This document shows, piece by piece, positions 1 to 9,179 of a DNA stretch of 32,458 bases; position 1 is the first letter of the stretch, and each line of letters opens with the position of its first letter. The DNA comes from Lachnospiraceae bacterium (GTDB lineage Bacteria > Bacillota > Clostridia > Lachnospirales > Lachnospiraceae): the NCBI GenBank assembly GCA_022779165.1, contig JALFTO010000171.1, positions 1 to 32,458 of the forward strand. The letters run 5' to 3'. The position numbers were made by a program, and so were the translations under genes. Below the pieces are notes generated by a model. That model was given only the letters and a program-made list of their open reading frames with translations, did no database searches and was not told where the DNA came from.

Positions 1-2168
1 TATCGGGAGCATTTTTGGTGTTTCCGCTTCTCTTTTTGTCAAACGGCGGTGTGAACGGCGGAATGGCGATCTGGATGGTGTTGGGCATGGTTCTGGAGTT
101 TATGCTCTTGGAGCGGCGCTATCTGCTGATCCTCGCACCCATTACGGGGATTGCGTACGGAGTGGTATTCTGGGTGGCGGATCAGCATCCGGAGATCATT
201 ATTCATTTCAAAACAGAGACGCTGGCCTCCATCGATACTTTTGTAAGTCTGCTGACGGTTGCAGCGATTATAGGAATGCTCGCCAGAATGCAGATGCGCT
301 TCTATATGAATAAATGTGAGCAGCTAGAGCAGGCGATCCGGGAGGTGGAGCGGTCAAATCAGGCGGAACGCCGCTTCCTTGCCAATATGTCCCATGAGAT
401 ACGGACTCCGGTATCTGTTATCTGTGGTATGGATGAGATAATCCTGAGAGAATGTGACGATCCGGAGATCGTTTCCTATGCGAACGAGATCAAAGTCGCT
501 TCCGGACTGCTACTCAGCACGATCAATGATATTCTGGATTTCTCTAAGATCGAATCGGGGAATATGGAATTGCAGGTGACAGAGTACAGTCTCAGCAGGT
601 TGATTGCGGATATCTATCATCTGATGGAACTGAAGATGCAGGAAAAGAAGTTGCATTTTTCGGTGAATGTGAATCCGGAACTTCCCGACAGATTCTACGG
701 AGACGATGTGCGTCTCAGGCAGATTCTCCTAAATATTGTGAACAATGCCTATAAGTATACAAGTGAAGGTAGCGTGGTGATCAGCTGTGACGGCTCCATT
801 GAGGGTGATTTCGCGGTTCTGCACTTTGCGGTTAAGGATACCGGAGCCGGGATCAGAGAGGAAGATATCAAGCGACTGTTTTCGGAGTTTAAGCGTATCG
901 ATGAACTCAAGAACCGTAACGTAGAGGGTTCGGGGCTTGGCATGAATATCGCAATGCAGCTTCTCGTGATGATGGACAGCAGACTGCAGGTGGAGAGTGT
1001 TTACGGTGAGGGAAGCAATTTTCATTTCACCTTAAGACAACGGATAGCGGACAGCAGACCTGTCGGAGAGATCCGGCATGCACTGCAGCATACCGGCGTG
1101 GAACATCAGTACCGTGAGATGTTTCAGGCACCGGAAGCACGCGTATTGGTGGTGGATGATAACGAGATCAACAGAAGGGTGTTTGTAAAACTTCTGGAGC
1201 GTACCTGCATGCAGATAGAAGAGGCGGACAGTGGAGAAGCCTGTCTTGAAATGATACAGAAAACCCCGTATGATGTGATCTTTATGGATCATATGATGCC
1301 CGGAATGGACGGAATCGAGACGTTCCGGCGTATCCGGCAGGGAGACAGTGCATGTAAGGATATCCCGGTCGTGATTCTCACGGCCAATACAACGCTTGAA
1401 CACAGAGAAGTCTATGAGAAGGAAGGCTTTGACGATTATCTGAGCAAGCCGGTGGAGCCGGAAAGGCTGGAGTATGTCATTCTGAAACTGATCGATAAGA
1501 GTAAAGTGACGTATGTCATGCGTGATATTGCTGACAATGAGAAAGAGGAGAATGAGCCGGTATTTCCCGAGATAGAAGGAGTATTTTGGAAAAAAGCGCT
1601 GGAAAAGTTTCATGACAGGAAGACTCTGCTTGATATGGTAAGGGTGTTTTACCGGACGCTTCCGGGCGAAGCAGCCGGGATTGCAAGCCTGTATAATGAG
1701 ATTGATACGCAAGAAGGATTGAAGAATTACAGGATTCGTGTGCATGGTTTCAAGAGTGCTGCAGCGACGATAGGTGCCATGAGACTTTCGGGAATGGCAA
1801 GGTCGCTGGAGGAGGCAGCTGTTCAGAATAATCTCGGGCAGATCAGAGCGATTCATCCGATGTTACTCAGGGAAATTGAGTTTTTTGCGGAGCGACTGAA
1901 GGAAATGTTCCCGGAGGAGGGAAAATGTGCGTGGGAAGATCATATTGATCTGAGGGCACTGCTTGCGAAATTGTGTGAGGCAATGCGACAGGATGATATC
2001 GACGGCGCAGATGCGATCGTGGAGGAACTGAAGAAATATACTTATGAGGAGAATATGCAGTCGCTGTTGGAAGAATTGTTTGTCATGGTTGCAAATCTTG
2101 AGGAGAAGCGCGTAGGTGAAATTGCAGCACAGATCAACGAGAAAATTGGTGCTTTACAGATGAAATAA
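1..2168 (+). CDS. Hybrid sensor histidine kinase / response regulator with C-terminal Hpt domain, 5'-truncated by the window edge
   Basis: H-box NMSHEIRTPVSVICGMDEIILRE, N-box LLNIVNNAYKYT, receiver DVIFMDHMMPGMDG, Hpt-like VHGFKSAAATIGA. The frame stays open upstream of ORF position 15 and the first residues are transmembrane, so the real start lies outside the window. Confidence 0.9.
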   Translation, partial: SGAFLVFPLLFLSNGGVNGGMAIWMVLGMVLEFMLLERRYLLILAPITGIAYGVVFWVADQHPEIIIHFKTETLASIDTFVSLLTVAAIIGMLARMQMRFYMNKCEQLEQAIREVERSNQAERRFLANMSHEIRTPVSVICGMDEIILRECDDPEIVSYANEIKVASGLLLSTINDILDFSKIESGNMELQVTEYSLSRLIADIYHLMELKMQEKKLHFSVNVNPELPDRFYGDDVRLRQILLNIVNNAYKYTSEGSVVISCDGSIEGDFAVLHFAVKDTGAGIREEDIKRLFSEFKRIDELKNRNVEGSGLGMNIAMQLLVMMDSRLQVESVYGEGSNFHFTLRQRIADSRPVGEIRHALQHTGVEHQYREMFQAPEARVLVVDDNEINRRVFVKLLERTCMQIEEADSGEACLEMIQKTPYDVIFMDHMMPGMDGIETFRRIRQGDSACKDIPVVILTANTTLEHREVYEKEGFDDYLSKPVEPERLEYVILKLIDKSKVTYVMRDIADNEKEENEPVFPEIEGVFWKKALEKFHDRKTLLDMVRVFYRTLPGEAAGIASLYNEIDTQEGLKNYRIRVHGFKSAAATIGAMRLSGMARSLEEAAVQNNLGQIRAIHPMLLREIEFFAERLKEMFPEEGKCAWEDHIDLRALLAKLCEAMRQDDIDGADAIVEELKKYTYEENMQSLLEELFVMVANLEEKRVGEIAAQINEKIGALQMK

Positions 2169-2181
2169 GGTGTGTTATACT
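2153..2181 (+). promoter_or_regulatory. Putative sigmaA promoter for rpsO, overlapping the 3' end of the kinase gene
   Basis: TTTACA (2153-2158), N17, TATACT (2176-2181). Confidence 0.6.
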
Positions 2182-2272
2182 GTTCGAGTATGAGGTTTTG
2201 CCGATGCTCGGTGACGGGATACTCCAACCCGCGCTTAGTTTCCGGTGAATATAAGAAACAGGAGGAGAAACA

Positions 2273-2539
2273 ATGATTTCAAAGGAAAAGAAAACCGCGA
2301 TTATCAACGAGTATGCAAGAAAGCCCGGTGACACAGGTTCACCTGAGGTTCAGGTTGCAGTGCTGACAGCAAGGATCAACGAGCTGACAGAGCATCTGAA
2401 AGAGAATCAGAAGGATCATCATTCCAGAAGAGGTATGTTGAAGATGGTAGGTCAGAGACGTGGACTTCTGGCTTATTTAAAGAAGACGGATATCGAGAGA
2501 TATCGTGCCCTGATCGAGAAATTGGGTCTGAGAAAGTAG
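2273..2539 (+). CDS. rpsO: 30S ribosomal protein S15
   Basis: 88 aa with S15 signature ([51 protein letters not shown]); RBS AGGAGG; followed by pnp. Confidence 0.98.
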   Translation: MISKEKKTAIINEYARKPGDTGSPEVQVAVLTARINELTEHLKENQKDHHSRRGMLKMVGQRRGLLAYLKKTDIERYRALIEKLGLRK

Positions 2540-2546
2540 CAGAGGT

Positions 2547-2576
2547 AAAAGGCGGGTTTGATAAATCCGCCTTTTT
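2547..2576 (+). terminator. Intrinsic terminator after rpsO
   Basis: AAAAGGCGGGTTTgatAAATCCGCCTTTTT hairpin plus U-tract. Confidence 0.8.
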
Positions 2577-2597
2577 GTCAATTTGTCAATGTATGGT

Positions 2598-2689
2598 ATG
2601 ACAGAAGGTATTCCCGAGACCACTGAGGTGTGGATATACGGACCGCGGATATGGGCAGCTCAGTAGTTTCGGTCTCTTCTGTCTGGCAT
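2598..2689 (+). promoter_or_regulatory. Long imperfect stem-loop in the pnp leader
   Basis: ATGACAGAAG...GAGACCACTGAG pairs with CTCAGTagtttcGGTCTC...CTTCTGTCTGGCAT, between the rpsO terminator and the pnp start. Confidence 0.6.
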
Positions 2690-2719
2690 ATAGATGAAAA
2701 AAGAAAAGGAGAAGAGAGT

Positions 2720-4810
2720 ATGTACAAGACTTACACAATGGATCTTGCCGGCAGAACCCTTAAGGTGGAAATCGGCAAGGTTGGCAAACAGGCAAACGGC
2801 TGTGCATTTATGCAGTATGGCGATACCACGGTATTAAGCACTGCCACGGCATCAGACAAGCCCAGGGACGGGATTGATTTCTTTCCGCTGAGCGTTGAAT
2901 ATGAGGAGAAGCTGTACGCTGTGGGCAAGATCCCCGGAGGGTTTAATAAGAGAGAGGGAAAGGCTTCCGAGAATGCGATCCTGACAAGCCGTGTTATCGA
3001 CAGACCGATGCGTCCGTTATTCCCGAAGGATTACAGAAATGATGTGACATTGAATAATATGGTAATGTCCGTTGATCCGGAGTGCCGTCCGGAGCTGGTG
3101 GCTATGCTGGGTGCAGCCATTGCGACAAGTATTTCGGACATTCCGTTTGACGGTCCCTGTGCCATGACGCAGGTAGGCATGATCAATGGTGAGTTTATTA
3201 TCAATCCGTCTCAGGAGCAGTGGAAGACAGGAGACCTGAATCTGACGGTTGCTTCCACCAGTGAGAAGGTTATCATGATCGAGGCAGGTGCAAATGAGAT
3301 CCCTGAGGCAACCATGATCGAGGCGATTTATAAGGCACATGAGGTAAACCAGACTCTCATCGCATTTATCAATCAGATTGTGGCTGAGGTCGGCAAGCCG
3401 AAGCATGAGTATACGAGCTGTGCGATCCCCGAGGAGATGTTCGCGGCAATGCGCGAGATTGTTACTCCCGAGGAGATGGAAACAGCCGTATTTACCGATG
3501 AGAAGCAGGTAAGAGAAGAAAATATCCGCAAGGTGACAGAGAAATTCGAGGAGGCATTCGCAGACAACGAAGAGTGGCTGGCGGTGCTCGGCGAGGCAGT
3601 ATATCAGTATCAGAAGAAGACTGTCCGCAAGATGATTCTGAAAGATCATAAGCGTCCCGACGGACGTGAGATCACACAGATTCGTCCGCTGGCAGCGGAA
3701 GTGGATGTGATCCCGAGAGTTCACGGTTCTGCAATGTTTACCCGTGGACAGACACAGATCTGCGACGTATGTACGCTGGCGCCGCTGTCTGATGCGCAGA
3801 AGATCGACGGTCTGGATGAAAATGAAGTAAGCAAGCGCTATATGCATCACTATAATTTCCCGTCTTACTCGGTAGGTGAGACCAAACCTTCCAGAGGACC
3901 GGGACGCCGTGAGATCGGTCATGGCGCACTGGCAGAGAGAGCACTGATCCCGGTACTTCCTTCACCGGAAGAATTTCCGTATGCGATTCGTTGTGTGTCC
4001 GAGACATTTGAATCAAACGGTTCTACGTCAATGGCTTCCACCTGTGCATCCTGTATGTCACTGATGGCTGCCGGCGTGCCGATCAAGAAGATGGTGGCAG
4101 GTATTTCCTGCGGTCTGGTAACAGGTGATACAGACGATGATTTTGTACTGCTTACCGATATTCAGGGACTGGAAGATTTCTTCGGGGACATGGATTTCAA
4201 GGTGACTGGTACGACGGAAGGTATCACAGCAATTCAGATGGATATCAAGATCCACGGTCTGACAAGACCGATCGTGGAGGGAGCGATTGCAAGATGCCGT
4301 GAGGCAAGACTTTTCATCATGGACAACTGTATGAAGCCTGCGATCGCAGCACCCAGAGCAGAGGTTGGCAAGTATGCGCCTAAGATCATCCAGATCAAGA
4401 TCGATCCGGAGAAGATCGGTGATGTGGTCGGACAAAGAGGCAAGACGATCAATGAGATCATTGCCAGAACAGGCGTCAAGATCGATATCACGGATGACGG
4501 TGCGGTTTCCGTATGCGGTACAGATAAGGCAATGATGGATCAGGCGATCGATATGATCAAGATCATCACCACAGAGTTTGAGCAGGGTCAGATCTTTACC
4601 GGAAGGGTTGTCAGCATCAAAGAGTTCGGTGCGTTTATCGAGTTTGCTCCCGGCAAGGAGGGAATGGTTCACATCTCCAAGATTGCAAAAGAGAGGATCA
4701 ATCATGTTGAGGATGTGCTCACACTGGGCGATAAGGTGACAGTGGTATGTCTCGGCAAAGATAAGATGGGACGTATCAGCTTCTCCATGAAGGATGTGGC
4801 ACAGCAGTAG
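2720..4810 (+). CDS. pnp: Polyribonucleotide nucleotidyltransferase (PNPase)
   Basis: RNase PH domains, KH (IGDVVGQRGKTINEIIARTGVKIDI) and S1 (FTGRVVSIKEFGAFIEFAPGKEGMVHIS). Start set to ATG 2720 after AAAAGGAGAAGAG; the ORF-track start at 2630 lies inside the leader hairpin. Confidence 0.97.
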   Translation: MYKTYTMDLAGRTLKVEIGKVGKQANGCAFMQYGDTTVLSTATASDKPRDGIDFFPLSVEYEEKLYAVGKIPGGFNKREGKASENAILTSRVIDRPMRPLFPKDYRNDVTLNNMVMSVDPECRPELVAMLGAAIATSISDIPFDGPCAMTQVGMINGEFIINPSQEQWKTGDLNLTVASTSEKVIMIEAGANEIPEATMIEAIYKAHEVNQTLIAFINQIVAEVGKPKHEYTSCAIPEEMFAAMREIVTPEEMETAVFTDEKQVREENIRKVTEKFEEAFADNEEWLAVLGEAVYQYQKKTVRKMILKDHKRPDGREITQIRPLAAEVDVIPRVHGSAMFTRGQTQICDVCTLAPLSDAQKIDGLDENEVSKRYMHHYNFPSYSVGETKPSRGPGRREIGHGALAERALIPVLPSPEEFPYAIRCVSETFESNGSTSMASTCASCMSLMAAGVPIKKMVAGISCGLVTGDTDDDFVLLTDIQGLEDFFGDMDFKVTGTTEGITAIQMDIKIHGLTRPIVEGAIARCREARLFIMDNCMKPAIAAPRAEVGKYAPKIIQIKIDPEKIGDVVGQRGKTINEIIARTGVKIDITDDGAVSVCGTDKAMMDQAIDMIKIITTEFEQGQIFTGRVVSIKEFGAFIEFAPGKEGMVHISKIAKERINHVEDVLTLGDKVTVVCLGKDKMGRISFSMKDVAQQ

Positions 4811-4822
4811 TAAACAGAAATC

Positions 4823-4851
4823 AAAATGCCTGCCGACACGGCAGGCATTTT
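4823..4851. terminator. Terminator-like hairpin after pnp
   Basis: Perfect 12-bp inverted repeat AAAATGCCTGCC-gacac-GGCAGGCATTTT. Confidence 0.75.
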
Positions 4852-4868
4852 ACATATGCAGACAGATC

Positions 4869-4910
4869 AAAGGAGCCATGGCAGGTTGTTTCTGCCATGG
4901 CTCCTTTTTT
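4869..4910. terminator. Bidirectional terminator between convergent pnp and the glycyl-radical gene
   Basis: Perfect 16-bp stem AAAGGAGCCATGGCAG-gttgttt-CTGCCATGGCTCCTTT with flanking A/T tracts. Confidence 0.85.
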
Positions 4911-4933
4911 GCTTCGCAGAAGCTTATAGGGAG

Positions 4934-5179
4934 TTAGATTGCTTCGTGGAAAGTACGTGAAATAACATCTGCCTGCTGTTCGGGGGTAAGCTTGATGAAA
5001 TTCACGGCATATCCGCTGACACGGATTGTAAGCTGAGGATACTTCTCGGGATGCTTCTGCGCATCGAGAAGAGTATCTCTGTTTAATACATTAACATTCA
5101 GATGATGTCCGCCTTTTGTTGCATAACCGTCCAGTAATGATACAAGATTTTCAACCTGTGCTGTGTTTGCTGCTGTCAT
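4934..5179 (-). CDS. grcA: Small stand-alone glycyl radical domain protein (GrcA/YfiD-like, homologous to the pyruvate formate-lyase C-terminus)
   Basis: [30 protein letters not shown] contains the glycyl radical motif [28 protein letters not shown] is PFL C-terminal-like. RBS AAAGGAGAGATC upstream. Confidence 0.88.
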   Translation of the reverse strand: MTAANTAQVENLVSLLDGYATKGGHHLNVNVLNRDTLLDAQKHPEKYPQLTIRVSGYAVNFIKLTPEQQADVISRTFHEAI

Positions 5180-5206
5180 AATGATCTCTCCTTTTCTCTT
5201 TATAAT

Positions 5207-5266
5207 TTTAATAATAGTAGTTGTTCCTGTTTCTGATTTAATAATAGCAATTATTCCTGTTTTTGT
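5207..5266 (-). repeat. Two tandem 30-bp imperfect repeats in the grcA promoter region
   Basis: TTTAATAATAGTAGTTGTTCCTGTTTCTGA (5207-5236) and TTTAATAATAGCAATTATTCCTGTTTTTGT (5237-5266), 25/30 identical. Confidence 0.85.
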
Positions 5267-5269
5267 CTA
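5241..5269 (-). promoter_or_regulatory. Putative sigmaA promoter for grcA
   Basis: On the minus strand TAGACA-N17-TATTAT (plus-strand TGTCTA 5264-5269 and ATAATA 5241-5246). Confidence 0.5.
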
Positions 5270-5364
5270 TGCCCAAATAAAAAAATATTGTGTTTTATTA
5301 AGTACAATCCGTAAAAGACGGGCGAGTATCTGTTATCAGGTTCATAATCAGGGGCAAAAATTCA

Positions 5365-5393
5365 GTCATAAGCTGGACAGCTTATCATATATT
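5365..5393 (+). promoter_or_regulatory. Putative sigmaE-type promoter of the spoIIIA operon
   Basis: GTCATAA (5365-5371), N14, CATATATT (5386-5393), close to the known sigmaE pattern; spoIIIA is sigmaE-controlled in Bacillus subtilis. Confidence 0.6.
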
Positions 5394-5426
5394 AGGATAA
5401 GGAACATGGACAAGGAGGGGAATCCG

Positions 5427-6371
5427 TTGAGTCGAAAACAGGAGATCCTCGGATTGTTTCCGGAAAGTATGTGGGAGCGTCTGGGTGTGGTATCAGAATA
5501 TGCCGATACTCTGCAGGAGATCAGGCTGAGGACAGGCAGACCAGTACTTCTTGTGAGGGATCATACAGAACGCTGTATTGATTTAAAAGGGAGGATTGTA
5601 ACGGAAACTTCCGGTGCATGGATTCTGCTGCCCGGAGAGTTGGAGAGTATTCTAAACCATATATGCCATTATTCCTTATATGCATATGCGGAAGAACTAC
5701 GCAGAGGATTCCTGACAGTTCCGGGAGGACACCGTGTAGGTGTGGCAGGCAGCGCAGTGCTTAACGAAAACGGAGAAATTTTGTCACTCAAGCATATTTC
5801 CGGACTCAACATCAGGATTTCGCATGAGATTAAAGGAGTTGCGGATCCGGTACTTCCTTTTTTGTATCAGAAGAAGGAATTGTTAAATACATTGATTCTT
5901 TCGCCACCCGGATGCGGTAAGACGACAATGCTCCGGGATCTGGTCCGACAGATTTCCGATGGGAGCAATGATTGTCACGGGAGAAATGTAACTGTGATCG
6001 ATGAGCGCTCAGAGATTGCCGGCACTTATATGGGCACTGCACAGAATGATGTAGGGATCAGGACGGATGTGCTGGACGGGTGTCCCAAAGTACAGGGGAT
6101 GATGATGGCTGTGCGCTCCCTGACGCCGGATGTTGTCGCGGTGGATGAGATCGGAGGAAGGGAGGATGCAGCAGCATTGAGCCAGGTGCTCTGCTGCGGA
6201 AGCAGTCTGGTCGCCACGGCTCACGGGAGCAGTATAGAAGACCTTGGGAGAAAGGACTGGATGAAGCCTGTTCTGGAGGGGAAAATGTTTAAGCGGATTG
6301 TTGTATTGGGACGGAAACAAGGGAAATGCATCGTTGCAGGGATTTATGATCAGGATGGGCGTCATGTGTAA
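5427..6371 (+). CDS. spoIIIAA: Stage III sporulation protein AA (ATPase)
   Basis: Walker A LSPPGCGKTTMLRD, VDEIGGREDAAAL, LRRGFLTVPGGHRVGVAG. Start set to TTG 5427 because AAGGAGGGG lies 6 nt upstream and the sigmaE-like promoter at about 5390 excludes the 5163 start. Confidence 0.92.
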   Translation: MSRKQEILGLFPESMWERLGVVSEYADTLQEIRLRTGRPVLLVRDHTERCIDLKGRIVTETSGAWILLPGELESILNHICHYSLYAYAEELRRGFLTVPGGHRVGVAGSAVLNENGEILSLKHISGLNIRISHEIKGVADPVLPFLYQKKELLNTLILSPPGCGKTTMLRDLVRQISDGSNDCHGRNVTVIDERSEIAGTYMGTAQNDVGIRTDVLDGCPKVQGMMMAVRSLTPDVVAVDEIGGREDAAALSQVLCCGSSLVATAHGSSIEDLGRKDWMKPVLEGKMFKRIVVLGRKQGKCIVAGIYDQDGRHV

Positions 6372-6882
6372 GCTTGCAGGCACTCTGCTCCTGATCGTCG
6401 GAACGACAGGGATTGGTTTTTGCTGCTGCGCACAGATACGAAGCAGAATGATCGTTCTGGGGAAGATTCATAGACTGTTTGAATTGATTTACAGCCAGGT
6501 GTCCTATTGCAGGGAACCGCTGCCGGAGATCTGCAGGATTGTCAGCAGTCAGACGGATGGTGATTTCCGGCAGATGTTGACGGAAATGTACGAGAGGTGG
6601 CTGGAGCATCCGGGAACACCTTTTCCACAGATATGGAAAGCATGCAGCGCAAAGTATGGTGCAGAATGGGGACTAAAGAGAGAGGAACAGAAAATGCTGG
6701 AAAATTTCGGAACACAGTCCGGATATGCGGATTGTGAACTTCAGGAACGTTCCATGGACACCGGTATAGTGGAACTGTCAAAATATATCGAAAAGTGCAG
6801 GAAGAAGAAAAATGAAAGAGAACGAATGATTATGAGTTTTGGAATCATGGGAGGACTGTTAACGGTGATCATATTGATCTGA
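6364..6882 (+). CDS. spoIIIAB: Stage III sporulation protein AB
   Basis: N-terminal TM segment MCKLAGTLLLIVGTTGIGF, length and operon position; ATG 6364 overlaps the spoIIIAA end. Confidence 0.88.
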   Translation: MCKLAGTLLLIVGTTGIGFCCCAQIRSRMIVLGKIHRLFELIYSQVSYCREPLPEICRIVSSQTDGDFRQMLTEMYERWLEHPGTPFPQIWKACSAKYGAEWGLKREEQKMLENFGTQSGYADCELQERSMDTGIVELSKYIEKCRKKKNERERMIMSFGIMGGLLTVIILI

Positions 6883-6913
6883 CAGAGCGGTTCTTTATGC
6901 GACAGGAGGAAAA

Positions 6914-7108
6914 ATGGGCGTTAGTCTGATTTTTAAAATAGCGGCGGTAGGGATTCTGGTAACCATACTGAGTCAGGTGTTAAAGCACAGCGGAAGGGAA
7001 GAACATGCTTTTTTGATCAGTCTGGCAGGGTTGATCCTGGTGCTGTCATGGATTGTCCCTTATATCTATGATCTGTTCACGACTATACAGAAACTGTTTT
7101 CATTGTGA
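6914..7108 (+). CDS. spoIIIAC: Stage III sporulation protein AC
   Basis: 64-aa two-TM protein (LSQVLKHSGREEHAFLISLAGLILVL) at the expected operon position. Confidence 0.93.
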   Translation: MGVSLIFKIAAVGILVTILSQVLKHSGREEHAFLISLAGLILVLSWIVPYIYDLFTTIQKLFSL

Positions 7109-7134
7109 TGAATTATCAGAAACAGGAGGAGAAC

Positions 7135-7521
7135 ATGGAGATCATAAAGATTGGTTTCTTAGGTATCACAGGCGTGCTTCTTGCGGTATATTTCAAATCG
7201 GTTAAATCGGAATATGGGATATATATAGGAACAGCCACAGGACTTTTGATCTTTTTTTGTGCCATGAAGAATCTGACATTTTTTATGGAACAGATGCGCC
7301 TGCTCAGCATTTTTTCGGAGGAGGAAAATGGGTTCCTGGGCATTTTGTTTAAAGTGGTTGGAATTACATATGTTTGTGAATTCTGTGCCGGAATCTGTAA
7401 AGATGCAGGCTACAGCGCCATCAGCAGCCAACTTCAGATCTTCGGAAAAGTAATGGTGCTCCTGACAGGGCTTCCCATTTTGTTATCCGTTATTCGTACC
7501 ATTGAAAATTTCAGAGGGTAA
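7135..7521 (+). CDS. spoIIIAD: Stage III sporulation protein AD
   Basis: MEIIKIGFLGITGVLLAVYFKSVKSEYGIYIG...CKDAGYSAISSQLQIFGK; ATG 7135 after AGGAGGAGAAC. Confidence 0.93.
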   Translation: MEIIKIGFLGITGVLLAVYFKSVKSEYGIYIGTATGLLIFFCAMKNLTFFMEQMRLLSIFSEEENGFLGILFKVVGITYVCEFCAGICKDAGYSAISSQLQIFGKVMVLLTGLPILLSVIRTIENFRG

Positions 7522-7524
7522 ATT

Positions 7525-8583
7525 ATGCAGTACTGGGAAGAAGAGATACAAAAAATCAGTAGTCAGATCGAGAAACTGTTGCCCGGAGCAGGACTGGACA
7601 CAGGCGATCGGTTGGGTGATGTCTTTCGGCTGCTTTTGCAGGGAAAAGTGTGGGAGGTCCTGCGGATTTTGTTCCATGATATGAAGGGAATGATTATGAG
7701 CGAGGCGGGCGGCATGGTACAACTTGTTGTCCTGCTCCTCGGAATCGGACTGATTGCAGCATTGCTGCTTCATTTTACAGAGCTGTTTGAAAACCGCCAG
7801 ATCGCTGATATCGGATTCTATTTTGTCTATCTGTTTCTGGTGTTGATCCTGATCGGAATATTTGAGGTCATTATGGAGACGGGGGAAACACTGGTGGAAC
7901 ATATTCTGCTGTTTTTAAAGCTGTTTATGCCGTTGTATTTCATGGCGGTAGGGGCAGCCTCCGGTGTGACGACAGCGTTGTTGGGATATCAGCTTGTCCT
8001 TCTTCTGATCTTTGGAGTGGAAATGATATTTGCAGGTGTTCTGATGCCCATGGTCAAGGTGTATCTGTTCCTTGTTCTGATGAATGGTCTGTGGATGGAA
8101 GAGAGACTGCACATGCTGCTGGAACTGTTGAAGCGATGTATCGGATATTTGTTGAAATTGCTTATAGCTGTCATAACAGGAGTCAATGTGGTACAATCAT
8201 TGATAACGCCTGTTATCGACTCGGTTCAGCTGACCGCGCTTCAAAAAAGCATTGCAGCGATTCCGGGGATCGGGACACTGGGGAGCAGTGTTGCGGAGAT
8301 GATGGCAGGATCGGCCATCTTGATCAAAAACAGTGTCGGCGTTATGGCAGTGTTGCTGCTGTTTCTGATCTGCGCGGTACCGGTAGTCAAAATATGGCTG
8401 TTGTCCATGACACTTAAGCTGGGGGCGGCACTTTGCAATATTGTCAGTGACAGAAGAATAACATCCTGTATGGATCAGGTGGGTGAAGGCGGGCTGTTGG
8501 TGTTTCGGACGGTTGCGGCTGCCTGTGGACTGTTCTTTATCACAATTGCGATCGCATCGATCAGCACAAACAGAGGGTTTTGA
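7525..8583 (+). CDS. spoIIIAE: Stage III sporulation protein AE
   Basis: 352-aa polytopic protein; operon position; GMDQVGEGG-like C-terminal segment (CMDQVGEGGLLVFRTVAAACGLFF). Confidence 0.92.
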   Translation: MQYWEEEIQKISSQIEKLLPGAGLDTGDRLGDVFRLLLQGKVWEVLRILFHDMKGMIMSEAGGMVQLVVLLLGIGLIAALLLHFTELFENRQIADIGFYFVYLFLVLILIGIFEVIMETGETLVEHILLFLKLFMPLYFMAVGAASGVTTALLGYQLVLLLIFGVEMIFAGVLMPMVKVYLFLVLMNGLWMEERLHMLLELLKRCIGYLLKLLIAVITGVNVVQSLITPVIDSVQLTALQKSIAAIPGIGTLGSSVAEMMAGSAILIKNSVGVMAVLLLFLICAVPVVKIWLLSMTLKLGAALCNIVSDRRITSCMDQVGEGGLLVFRTVAAACGLFFITIAIASISTNRGF

Positions 8584-9179
8584 TGAAAACAGATGTTTTT
8601 GAAATATTAAAGCGTGCAAGTGTATTTATGATCCTGGCGCAGGCGATTATACATTTCAGACCATCACCGGTCTATGAAAAATATATCCGCTTTCTGACCG
8701 GAATGATGACGGCTGTTATATTATTTCTTCCGATGATGGAAGTGTTTCGGGAAGGGATGGGAGAGGATTATTGGAATACGCTTGCAGAGTACAAAGAGCA
8801 GATTGAGAATGTTTCGCTCGACAATTTGTCTGTGCGGGACACTTCAGGCAGCACCTATCTACAGACAGTGGAGGAGGAGATCAGGAATACGCTCAATGAA
8901 ACATTGGCAGATGAAAATATACGGGCGGACAGAGTGGAATTGCTTGGAGTGGTTGGCGGAGAGGAAGGAGAGACCGGGAGATCGGGAATCAGGATTTATA
9001 TGCGGGAAGGATCGGAACAAGATGCAGATGATAAAATAGCGGTAGATATTATATCGATCGGAGAGAAATACGGAGAGGGCAATGGATCAGAGGATGTGAG
9101 GATGCGGGAGGAAATTGCGGAGATTCTGCAGACAGATATTGACAGTGTGGAGGTGGTGATCCTGGATGGAACTTCGTGA
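8583..9179 (+). CDS. spoIIIAF: Stage III sporulation protein AF
   Basis: N-terminal TM segments plus soluble domain; ATG 8583 overlaps the spoIIIAE TGA stop (TGATG). Confidence 0.88.
   Translation: MKTDVFEILKRASVFMILAQAIIHFRPSPVYEKYIRFLTGMMTAVILFLPMMEVFREGMGEDYWNTLAEYKEQIENVSLDNLSVRDTSGSTYLQTVEEEIRNTLNETLADENIRADRVELLGVVGGEEGETGRSGIRIYMREGSEQDADDKIAVDIISIGEKYGEGNGSEDVRMREEIAEILQTDIDSVEVVILDGTS

Noticed and set aside
3017-3922. 301-aa minus-strand ORF opposite pnp
   Set aside because: Overlaps pnp completely; no motif; coding shadow.
5163-5426. Hydrophobic N-terminal extension of the spoIIIAA ORF
   Set aside because: Antisense to the grcA promoter, upstream of the sigmaE-like promoter, and an SD-preceded TTG start exists at 5427.
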